This document shows positions 53,720 through 64,000 of a stretch of DNA of 64,000 bases, piece by piece. Made by a program: the position numbers and the translations under genes. Every line of letters starts with the position of its first letter. Positions within the stretch are counted from its first letter, which is position 1. Where the stretch lies: NCBI GenBank assembly GCA_900239685.1, contig OENT01000713.1, forward strand, positions 1-64,000. Direction: 5' to 3'. The notes below the pieces were generated by a model. The model saw nothing but the letters and a program-made list of their open reading frames with translations. It was not told the origin of the DNA and ran no database searches. The DNA is from Rotaria macrura. Lineage: Eukaryota > Rotifera > Eurotatoria > Philodinida > Philodinidae.

Positions 53720-56700
53720 TATTTAATTAAAGGTTTTTGCTTTTTTTATTGGTGCTGTACAAGAATTTATTTTATATACATAAGTTCTGTTGGTTTTTAT
53801 TCTCCATTTTACATTTATTCGTAGCAAAGCAAGAAAAAAAAGTTATTACAATAGAAAAAAAAACAACACTATTTCATTTTACAGACAAATATTTCTGCAC
53901 GTTAATCCACCGTATATATATTTCCATGGTGACAACTGCCTTATTTATCGTGTTTATTATTTCTGCATCGTCACATCTATCATGAGGAAAAAATTTATGA
54001 TTCATAATCATATTATTGATTATGTGACACATGTACAGTTCATTCATACGAAGAGAGGCAGATTGTAATTTGCTCGTATTTTAGCTTATGGCTAGTAAAA
54101 AAATCAAAGTATTCATTGATGGATAATAATTAACGGGAAATGGCAAAAGAAAAAAAAGGAGGAGAAACAAACAAAGTCAACCCTCACTAGAGGATGTACA
54201 CTATTTCTTTGATCTTGAATTATAAGTTCATTGCATTTGACACTTTGCTTCATCGATCTTTCTGATCATCTTCGATTAGTCCCGTGAGCAAAAGAAAAAA
54301 GAAAATACTCGGATGTATTGTACATCAGTGATATGTTATTCTTCTTTTTCGTTTTCAAATCGTCTTTGACACATGACCAACTACGGACATGCTGAGTTAA
54401 GTTTGACACTGGCGTACTAATAAGTGACGCGTGCTCGATTCACCTGCCGATAAATGTACTTTAATTTTCTTTTTCTTTTCATTTCTTGCCTACTTAGCAA
54501 TTAAGTATTACTTTTCTAATGCTTCAAGTAGTAAAATCAACATAGAACCTATCCATATATTTTCTTCTTTGATGATACCGGTTCGTCTTTTCATCAATCA
54601 AATCGTAAAACATACATTTACTACACGTCGGTATTTAATATATGCTGTCGATGTACGAATACGAAAGTGAAAAGAAACAAATAATTCGACTATTTCTTCT
54701 TTCGTCACAGGAAATACTTGTCAAAAGAGAACAAATGTTTCGTCCTAAGTGCCAAGAATTTTGAAGTTATTCATGAAGACATATTTTCATATGAAAATAC
54801 GTTCTTGCTTTAATGCCAACAACTACTACTTAGTATTCATATAGGAATAAAATAAATATGTATGTTGGTCTTCGATGCCTACATGCATAGGTATAAACAG
54901 AATTCATTCATAGTATCTGGGCTAGCCTATGTTGACGGAATGGCGCCTATGGCATGCTGTTTACAAAAAAACAAAAACATGAATAATAATAATAATAATA
55001 AAATAGATCATCATAGTAGCTGAGGCATAGAAGTTGATCATGACAAGTTACGAGCAGCACTTACAGTCGACGCCAGTATCATGCAGATTGACAAATATAA
55101 ATGATAGAAAATTCCCATTAGATTAACTTCTCTTGAAACATCATCAATCGACTAATGTAGCATTGCTATTTTTTCTTTTCTTCTTCGATTCAATCACTCC
55201 ACCTCTTCATGTCGATGTCGATTCTTTTTTCGTTTCTCTAGTTGTTAATGAATACATACAAATTCGATTGCTCCCCAAAGGATAGTATGTCTAGTCATCA
55301 TCTAGTCGGCATCTCTTTGAAACTGTGCACATCTAGAAAAAAAAAAGAAAAAAAATTCGAACGTGTGCCAGTTTGCAAACATCGACAGGTATATAAAATT
55401 AACGCGGTAGTACATCAAATAAAAATATCTTGATCAATTGAGACATCATATTCTATTGAGTGACTTGACGCGCGATATACGAAATCCTTTGTCTGCATTG
55501 ATCTCTTGTACAATAGAAAGAAAAAAAAAGACGAGAACAAAGTCATCAGACACACACACACGAAAAGGTAAGTATCTTTTTATATTGTCCTCTGAATGAA
55601 TAGCTCATTGTTTGCCACTACATGATCTATCTATTCACATTCATTCATGCGTATGTACATAGCATTGTTATTCATTGACTAAACGAGAAAACGATTGATA
55701 AAATACATATACATTTCGTAAAACAAAATCAAGACGAGAAAGTATTCAATTCTATTTTCTCAAGATACGATCTACTTCTCTTTCACATCTACCTATATGT
55801 ATATGTAAAGAACAATTACTCCGCCTATCAATATGATCGATTGGCATTTCGCATGTCCGACATATACGTGTGAATTAACCTTATACATAGAGGCATATGC
55901 ATACAGTTAATCCTTTGCAAACTCATCAGATAATTAATTCAATTTTATGTCTAAATGATCGATTATATTCATACAATGCATAAAAAAATTTCAATTTGCG
56001 TGTAATACATATTTACTTTTCTCTCATTTACAATTCATTCTAAAGCAATTAGGTTAAAAAAATGATGATGAGATCGATAAATGTCATTGAGACACGTGTC
56101 ATCACTTGAACAATCACACACATAGATGCCTTGCACCTGCACATCTATTCTAAGATTACACATTTGATAGATACAACAAAAGCAAAAACAAGCGATAAAC
56201 CAACAAATGAGTCGATTACTACTAAAAGTGGGTCAATCAGTAGCTAATGGCTTAAATAGTCAACATAAATAAGTTCATAAAACATCTGAACAACCACTTT
56301 GATATTTGACACGATTTCATCGAGCATGCTTTTTTTCTTCTAATATCAAGTGTTCGAATTCGAATAGTGCCGCTCGGAAACGATCATAATGCCGTATGAA
56401 AGAAGAAAACAAAGGAAAAATAAAAAGCCTCTCCGAACATAGTGTAGAATTATTGTTCTCTCCTAGACATGTTGTCTTCATAACAATTTAATAAATATGC
56501 AATAGAACTAAGACTTTGATGGGTACCGATTTTAATAATGAATATAATCATGGAAACAAACGCATTTTTTTTTTCATAATTTTTTATAATTTCTAATACA
56601 CGATGTATTAATTTACTGTTTATTCTAATGTAACTCTACGGGAAAAAAAGTTAAAAGAGTTCATTGTTACTATTTTATTTATATATAGTACAATATTGTT

Positions 56701-57864
56701 AGTTTCTAATATTGTCATCATAATCGTCTATCAATAGAAGCTTAATTAACATATTACTCTATTCACTTAAGTAACATATGCTCGTCCCTTGATGCTTACT
56801 ATCAATTTTGCTTGACACTCAATTAACTGTTATTCACTATTCTCAGATAAGAACTGAATGTTTCATTGTAATCTTTAGTAAATACTAGAGGGAGAATCTT
56901 TCTTGTCATGCTATTCAATATCAGTATAAGCCAAATCGTGTGTTGACTGAATGATTCTATTCATCGTTGTTGTTAAACAATGATTACCTAAGAGCATTGT
57001 ATTTTGTCACATCACTTATGTTTATAAGAGTACACTCTTATATATGACATTATAACAAAAAGTGATGAATGGATATTCGAAATGACCATATTTACATGAA
57101 CGTGTCAATGTTTTTCACATATATGAAAAAAAAAATGCAAAGCAAATGTATGAGAAAACGATGACGACATCGTCTAATACTTGAAAGATCAGACAAGAGG
57201 AAAAAATTACAATTTTCTAACTCCTATGAATGCTTCATTTATTAGAACACAGTACTTCAAATTGCATGGTAACGCATTTTTCTTATGTGTGACCATGCAT
57301 CGTGAGTGATTGAAGCGTATCGTAGAGAGAGACAGCACGAGACACAATTATTGGCATACGAACAGCAACATTCATCAAGAGACAGAAAGGAAAGAGAGAG
57401 AACAAGTAGCGGTCAAGTTGGATCGATGCCAAAAATAATTAAAAAAGAAGCAGGAAAGAAAAGGTATTTCTTAAAGTAGCTTCTCTGTTGCCAGACGACG
57501 CTTGTATATTAAAAGTTGACCTTACGACAACAGGAAGGAAAGACACGAACAATGAATGGTCCTCGAAAGAGAGAGAGGTGGCTTCTCTCGTCCTTTCTCA
57601 TACTTAAACGCTCAATATCCGATAATATTAATAGAATCGAAACACACAGAACGAGAGAAAAAAAGGAAAGAGAACACAATTATAGATTGTTTCTCTCGTC
57701 GTCGACAAACATAAATAGAGAGTAGTGACCCTCAATCAGTCATTCAATCAAAAACACGATTGCTTATCGGTCACTTTTCCTTTTCCCTTATTGTTCACGC
57801 CTGGCGACACATTCACATATTGATACATAACACCATCTACACGTGTGAGGCCGCTACCTAACTG
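53720..57864. other. Gene-poor region with simple repeats
   Basis: About 4 kb with no supported gene. It includes an AAT trinucleotide run near 54980-55000 and purine-rich GAGA stretches at about 57328-57420 and 57560-57720, just upstream of the BH3-like gene. Several short open stretches here are compositional artefacts. Confidence 0.5.
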
Positions 57865-58371
57865 ATGGCTAACACAATTATACTTCCGTATACTTCTATT
57901 ACAAATCCTCGAACACCTAAACGATATCAGTGGCGTCGTTGCGTGACAACGATGACCATAAATACAAATAAAAAAATACATTCCACGTCCTACAGTGTTC
58001 GTAATTCAACATCCAATTTGCCTGATATTGTTAATGATTGTCATAATCGACGTGATGATACGATACATTTCAACCATGAAAGAACATTGATATGTAAAGA
58101 AATAGCACACTCGTTACGTCTTGTTGCTGATCAAGTTGATAAAAAATATTGTCAAGTAAGTGTGAAAAATTTTTTTTTCTTTGATTTTCATTATCTACTT
58201 TTTTATTCTCTTTTTATTTTTCAGGATGATAATTTCAATCGAGATCTTCAATATTTCACAATACGTCTTGTATTTCACACAACACATGTTCGCACTATAC
58301 TATACTCATTGTGGACGCGAACACTTTTACCATTTATTCTATTAATTTGGAAAACAAAATCATTTTCTTAA
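57865..58371 (+). CDS. Candidate BH3-only apoptosis regulator
   Basis: Two exons, 57865-58155 and 58225-58371 (69-bp intron, phase 0), give 145 residues. Residues 1-70 are polar, with many Thr, Asn and Arg, and look disordered. Residues 79-94 read EIAHSLRLVADQVDKK. This fits the BH3 pattern of I-A-x-x-L-R-x-hydrophobic-small-D-x-hydrophobic, as in Bim (IAQELRRIGDEF) and Bmf (IARKLQCIADQF). The motif ends at the exon junction. The second exon finishes with a hydrophobic segment (TILYSLWTRTLLPFILLIW, about 121-139) and a short basic end, as in membrane-targeted Bcl-2-family proteins. BH3-only proteins bind the groove of Bcl-2-type survival factors at mitochondria. There is no BH1/BH2 signature. 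A chance helix with this motif cannot be excluded without modelling. Confidence 0.55.
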   Translation: MANTIILPYTSITNPRTPKRYQWRRCVTTMTINTNKKIHSTSYSVRNSTSNLPDIVNDCHNRRDDTIHFNHERTLICKEIAHSLRLVADQVDKKYCQVSVKNFFFFDFHYLLFYSLFIFQDDNFNRDLQYFTIRLVFHTTHVRTILYSLWTRTLLPFILLIWKTKSFS

Positions 58372-60939
58372 ATACTAACAAAAATTATAATTAATAATTT
58401 TAGTCATTTGTGTTTTGCTGTTTTTATATGAAAAATCCGTACATATGTTTATACAATTTCAATGGTTGCTAACTTTCTTTTTTTTTTTGTCTGTTTGTTG
58501 TTCCAAGAACAGTGTATCTTGTATGCTTGTATTTGTTTGAGTAAAAAAAGACCATCATATAAGTATTAATCGAGAATGAATATTTTTTTCTTTTTTTCCG
58601 AATGATGAAATGAATAAACTGGATACAATAAGCAAAGGTGTAATTTTCATTAAAGGATATTATAAATGAAAGTGTATACGATGTACAGATAGAACGAGAA
58701 GTGCTAATCTACGTATTTCAATTTCACCTATAACATACATGTATGTGTAAAAGTAGAGATGAAAACTTCTTATTGTATTACATCACACCACAGTACGATT
58801 GCTACGTGAGTATATTTTGATCCCATTAATTATCGATCATTGATTTCCAATTATCCTTTTCTTAACTAAGGGTGTGAACTGGCGAAAATTTCCGTTTCTT
58901 TAGTTATAGTATAGCATATCAGATGAATGTTAATTTGCCAAATTTGTTTTACGTTGTTTTCAAGTTTTTCATCTCTTTCGAATGAAACTTATATTTCTAT
59001 TATAACACCATTAAAATTTTTTCTATTGTTCTTGATGCTGTGCAAAATAGAAGAGTTGATCTCATCCTTCTTATTTTATTCATTAGTCTGTATCTGAATT
59101 TGCCGTACTAGTAAATTTTTATTTATAATCTAATTTGGTTGTGAGAATAAAAACTAGGATTTAGAGATCTTGTGATGAAAATTATTTTTTATTAAAGATT
59201 CTTTTAATAAATACTGGACAAAGATCGAAAATGTCACATGTGAACTCATCCTTTCTGCGACTTGAGACTTTCTAATGTAAGAGGAAATTGATAGTAAGTT
59301 GTCTTCAGAAATGTCTCTAGTATAAATAGTAGATCTAAAACTAGTACTTCAAGAAAAGACAATTTCTCTCATCTTCAAAGTGACAAGCAAGACGAGTTTA
59401 ATGAAATTCATCCAAAATATTATGAATACGAATCAGATTCGAATCCAGAAAAAATTTGCATTGAATGGGTTCTAGTTGTCATTCAAACTTATGTTTCGAG
59501 TTGCGAGATACGGAGTTCTATTGAAAATCTTTTCAAACAATTGCTTACAAAATAAGGAAAATTTCCATACATAACTGTTTCACAGTAGTCTGATATAAGT
59601 CGTCATGGTAAGAAAAACAAGCATATTTCAAGCAACAACTTTTTCTTCCTTATGATTATCATCAACATTATCATTGATTCGCTCTTTCATATGTATGACT
59701 ACGTACGACATTCACCATTATTTGTATCATCACGTTACCTTGAAGAATTATGAATTGATTTTTATTCTTAACATATTGCTGGTGTTAAATCTTTTCATGA
59801 AGGATGTTCATGTATAAATTGAACATATAGATATAAACGTGTATGAATCAACCCCCAAGGCTTTATAATTCGACTAATTTAATTTAATTCTTCTTGCATT
59901 GCTTTACTATAAATATAAGTTATAATTTAAGAAATAATTGTACATTACAAAGAAACGACACAAATCAACATCTTTTATTTCATAAAAAACTTACACATGT
60001 AATTTTTTTGAAGGTAATTTCTCCAGAAATACTTTAATGGTACGTTTAAGTGGACTTTTGTGAATAAGACTTTTTTTTATTGAATACAATAAATGACAGA
60101 AACTATTTAATTTCATATCAGCAAATGTATTTGTATGTGTGTGTGAACGAACACCTTGTAACTATTTATGAATCATTTATTGAAAAAGATGTCGTGTTAA
60201 TAAGCATTTGGATGTTTCATCATAAGTAGTAGTAGTAATGGATGAATTATTCACTCTCACCGAATTAACACATTCATGAAAGATCTTGTCAATAAATATT
60301 TTTTTACTCTATTGGTATATATCGTCGAGTGATACGATTGTTTCTTAATATATCTTAAACAATGTTCAACAGTCGGATACTCTGTTTTTTAGTCGTCTAA
60401 CTGTTGAAGTTAGTTTTTTACGACAGTAGGTGTTGATATATGATTATTGTTGTCATTCTTGTCTTCAGTCACATCCAGTCGCTTCTATCTAATGCAACCT
60501 TGTTCGTACATCCACCTGATGGCTCCATTTAACAATGTTTTGTGGTTTGTCTTCTGGTTGCTTATATAACGTAATTCAGTTGTATCAGCAGAATGAGATA
60601 AGAAAAAAGTTTACTGGGCGACTGCCGAAAGCAATGACCTGAAGATAAGATTTAAGCGACTAACTGTGCATATCTTAGAATTTTTTCGCGTATCATATGA
60701 CTTTAAATAAATGTGGAATTCTAATGCAGATCCCTTTTCCGAAAGTGAGCGAGTCGAATGGTGAGCATCCTCTGCAAGTTTGAATCACATCGTTCATCGA
60801 AGAAATGTATCAACCCTATAGATCTAAGAGGCTAGACAGAATTAATGTAACGAATTAGATTCAATTAAAACTCTAAAATGAAACTTATTATTATTGATTA
60901 GATCGTGTGATTTTGTATTCTCAAGTTTTATTTTGTTGA
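58372..60939. other. Intergenic region
   Basis: No supported gene. A likely polyadenylation signal for the BH3-like gene (AATAAA) lies at 58613-58618. A block at about 60470-60830 is less AT-rich than its surroundings but has no recognised content. Confidence 0.5.
58613..58618 (+). terminator. Polyadenylation signal of the BH3-like gene
   Basis: AATAAA hexamer about 240 nt after the stop codon, in otherwise non-coding sequence. Confidence 0.4.
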
Positions 60940-62238
60940 TTACAAAAACAAATAACCACATAATACACTAACACCGAACACACCTAGTTGAATAATTCGT
61001 TTTAGTTTATGTTTCTTTCTCGTATTTCTATTGTTTAATCTATGATCCAATATTAAATTGTTTGATAAAATGTATGATATTAATTTTCTTTTAACGTCTT
61101 GAAATGAAATCGATTTTAAATGAAGATTTTCATTGAACATCGTATTCGCTCTATATTGCTTCATTGAACTGTACTTTTCTAAAGAATTATTTCTTGTTAA
61201 TTGAATATTAAAATGAACTACGTGCAAAACTAGTGGACGACTGAAAGATTTCAAAGGAAAATAAGGGATCTTCATAGATGGATAGTGTTGATGCGTTGAA
61301 TTTTTTTCTAATAGAGACAATGATGAACAATTCGAAATCGATGATTCAACTGGTTTAGTTTGTACATTTTTTAATTGATCTTCAAATGCATTGAAAATAA
61401 TTTCGACTATCGGTTGAACCATTCTAACTGCTGTTTCCATTGGATTTGAATTATTCATCGAAAATTCATCATCCTTAGAAGATGTTAAAGACTTTTCTTG
61501 ATCTACTCTATTGATATCGATAGTGTCATCGTCGATCATTTTCGGAGAATTCAAACAATGATGATTTGTAATGATTGAATCATCCATCGATAAACGTGAT
61601 GGCTTTTTTGAATTTCGATAGTCTATAATTGTTGAAGAACAATGATTTAAAACGTTGAGATTCAATTCATTAGAGTTTCATTCAAGTAAACAGAATTCAA
61701 TAGACATACGTGTTAACTGTAGATTATCAATTGATGATTGGCTAGTATTCATATGTTTTTCATTTTTCGAATCGGTTAACTTATAGAATGTGTTCATTTG
61801 TGAAAATTGACTTGATAGACTTTCACATGAAATCGTATCGAATTTTCTCTTGTTATTTTCTTTATTAAATTGAGATGCATGATTATTGTTTAGATTACCA
61901 ATTGTTTGAATAGCAGTATATGATGTTGATGGAATACAAAATGCACTTTCAGTTGTTACACTTTCAGAGAGTATTGTATGAGAAAGATCATTCGAGTCGT
62001 TATCATTACGATTGATCGGATATGTATGTATTGTTGATTTATAAACGGGTCGAACTTCACTATCAGTTACTAGTGATTTAACAGAGTGCTGATTGAATTT
62101 TAAATGTGTTGAAGCTCGTTTCCAAGAACGAAGACGTTTTCGATATAGATTATGAGTACTATTTTCATTATCACCGACATGAATTTTTGTTTGAGAAAAT
62201 AAAGACAAATGATCTTTGATGTTTGATTTTCGTTTCAT
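60940..62238 (-). CDS. Unrecognised Ser/Asn-rich protein with a C-terminal membrane anchor
   Basis: Two exons on the minus strand (62238-61710 and 61622-60940) give 403 residues. The 87-bp intron (GTATGT...TATAG, phase 1) is inferred because the unspliced frame contains one TGA at 61680-61678. Most of the protein is polar and probably disordered, rich in Ser, Asn, Thr and Lys, with basic patches near the N-terminus (KRLRSWKRAS). A more structured amphipathic stretch is METAVRMVQPIVEIIFNAFE. The extreme C-terminus is basic (KKHKLKRI) followed by a helix, IQLGVFGVSVLCGYLFL, ending at the stop codon, typical of a tail-anchored protein. A 5' untranslated exon probably lies near 62304-62340, since a GTAAGT donor there pairs with the acceptor before the start. 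I do not recognise the family. Confidence 0.65.
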
Positions 62239-64000
62239 ATCGTGATATTCTACTGAATGTTTAAATTAAGATTAAAATGGACAAAAAAAATAATTATTAA
62301 TACTTACTGAATATAGCGGGAATCTAATTTTGTTGTTCATTCTCTTTAGAGAAGAATATAATCAATCGATGATAACATAATTAACTGTTCTGATAATATT
62401 ATTTCATATATGTTGCTACCTCTGTATCGTTCAATGTACGCTACTTTTTTAGGTAAATTATAAGCATTCTGTTGTGTACTATTGCATATCGATAATCAAG
62501 AATTCAAAACGACATTGATAATCTGAATAGGAGATTATATTAAAATATTGACTCGAAAAACCTGAAATACATAATTTTTCAATACACTTTTTTATATGGC
62601 GATGCAAGTCAAGTGTCATTTCCAGATGACATTTATGAATGTATACTAGTCATAAAAGATAGAGTATATGATTAATCCTTTTTAAAAGTATGTTATTTAA
62701 GAGAGCAGAAATATATCGTATTACTCATCTGAAGTTTTGTTGTAAAAATTTCATCTTCTATGTCTTCAATGGAATTCTTTTATGTATTTTCATTCGTGAA
62801 GTCCATTCCATTTAATTAATTTTGATATTTGTTAGAATAGATTATTTTATTGGATATATTTTCGAGATGTAAATATGTAGACGAAACTTACGAGATGAAG
62901 CAGAACTTGTAGTGCACCGTGATTTCCAGAAAGACATGGACAAAATGTAGGGCTCATACTTGCTTCAACTGAAGATCATGATAGGTGATACATAATAAAC
63001 TCTACGTTCATTTGATACCGTCTATGATTGATGGTATAAATTGACGAAATAAACGACCACCATGTATGAAAACGGGTTTGTTTCAGCTCGGCAATTCCTC
63101 CGTCTCGAGTCAATATATGCAAGCAGATATTCGGCAAGTAACGTATTAATTATTTGACTGTTTTGGCTGAATAAAAAAAGGATCCATCGTTGACGAGTTC
63201 TTCCGAAAAAATAGACTTTATCATAAGCAGGTAGTTTACGTATGTTGCTAATCATGATTAACAATCCAGAAAGTAAAGATAATTTGTCAGTTATTCACAT
63301 ACTCTTCACTCGGAACTACTCAAATTCACTATTGCAATTAACCAAAACTTCAACCAATAGAAGAAGCATGAATAACAAGGGATGGCAAGCATACTAACGT
63401 GATCGATGTTTGCATTAAAGATGGTCTTTTCGTGAGAAAAAAAATTAGTGTGACAATATCGTTAATAACGACGGAGTAAGGAAGACTGAAATTTTCTCGT
63501 ACTAATGATTTATTTGTTACCTTCGAGTAATAATTGGAACTGTAGCACCCGTATGAATACTAGTGATACATACTGAAAGATACGCCGGATAAAATATGGT
63601 CACTTAATTAACAAAAAGCGACTTAATTACCATACAATGACATGTATTCAAGCGTGAAGACTCTAGTAAAGTTGAAAAAGGTCATTCACTACGAAACATT
63701 TTCAATATCATCTTCAGATTCTTTTCTCCAGACTTCGTAAGTATCGAATAGAAAACGATTCTGCCCCTTTTGACAAGTATTAGTTATTGACTCGTTCAAA
63801 ATCAACTGATGATCTTGACAAATAAAAATATTCAAACTACCATAAGAATATTCTTTGTTTACTATTGATAGTGATATTCATTCAGTCGCATATGAATAGT
63901 AAATTAGCTGCATTGAATATGACTTATATAAAAATGAGATACAATAGTATCTTATCTTCTCTTAAGTATCCCAAGTTATCACTTCAATATATCGAATGAA
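62239..64000. other. Terminal non-coding region
   Basis: No supported gene. The 5' leader of the tail-anchored gene is probably at the left edge. An 80-codon minus-strand open stretch at 63022-63264 is unsupported. Confidence 0.5.

Noticed and set aside
53737-54068. Two overlapping open stretches of 82 and 92 codons after gene C
   Set aside because: Both lie in the T-rich 3' untranslated region of gene C, overlap in different frames and look like compositional artefacts.
61623-61709. In-frame TGA inside a 433-codon open frame (62238-60940), suggesting selenocysteine, readthrough or a nonsense allele
   Set aside because: An 87-bp GTATGT...TATAG intron with matching phase 1 ends removes exactly the segment containing the TGA, so ordinary splicing explains it.

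Overview
The window is nuclear DNA of a small-genome animal. It is strongly AT-rich (about 70 % by eye). Coding regions are broken by many GT-AG introns, most only 50-90 bp long. The recognisable genes are metazoan: mitochondrial glutamate dehydrogenase with the animal-type antenna, an LMO1/3-type LIM-only protein, a PRMT1-like methyltransferase, an ERI3-like exonuclease, HSBP1, a GH18 chitinase with a CBM14 domain, claudin-like four-helix proteins and a Shisa-type PPxY protein. The compact genes, tandem duplicates with drifting introns and a mainly microbial-type gene (DUF5054) suggest a bdelloid rotifer, perhaps Rotaria-like. That assignment is inference. No rRNA, tRNA, CRISPR array or intact transposon was recognised.

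Layout. 1.4-5.8 kb (+): two tandem glutamate dehydrogenase genes. 5.8-10.9 kb: AT-rich non-coding DNA with a decayed minus-strand coding relic near 7.3-7.9 kb. 10.9-12.0 kb (-): a claudin-like protein whose first extracellular loop carries an LDL-receptor class A module. 14.2-14.5 kb (+): HSBP1. 15.7-20.2 kb (+): an eight-exon secreted DUF5054 protein. 22.4-25.6 kb (+) and 25.7-26.3 kb (-): PRMT1-like and LMO genes, tail to tail with 68 bp between their stop codons. 28.1-28.8 kb (+): ERI3-like exonuclease. 32.0-38.6 kb (+): a 20-exon gene modelled as GH18 chitinase, CBM14 chitin-binding domain, acidic/Ser linker, Ly-6/uPAR domain and hydrophobic GPI-like tail. 39.7-40.5 kb (+): a single-pass PPxY protein. 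40.7-42.6 kb (-): two tandem claudin-like genes with the same intron phases. 42.6-50.8 kb: mostly featureless. 50.8-51.3 and 52.9-53.7 kb (+): two more single-pass PPxY proteins, the second with a six-cysteine Shisa/STMC6 ectodomain. 57.9-58.4 kb (+): a small protein with a strong BH3-like motif and a hydrophobic C-terminus. 60.9-62.2 kb (-): an unrecognised, probably tail-anchored protein.

There is no operon logic. The genes appear to act separately: amino-acid and nitrogen metabolism (GDH), arginine methylation (PRMT), transcription adaptors (LMO, HSBP1), RNA trimming (ERI3), extracellular glycan processing (DUF5054, chitinase) and membrane organisation (claudin-like and PPxY proteins). The 39-54 kb region is enriched in small membrane proteins. 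Exon models were built by eye. Every complete model closes in frame, but none has been checked against transcripts.
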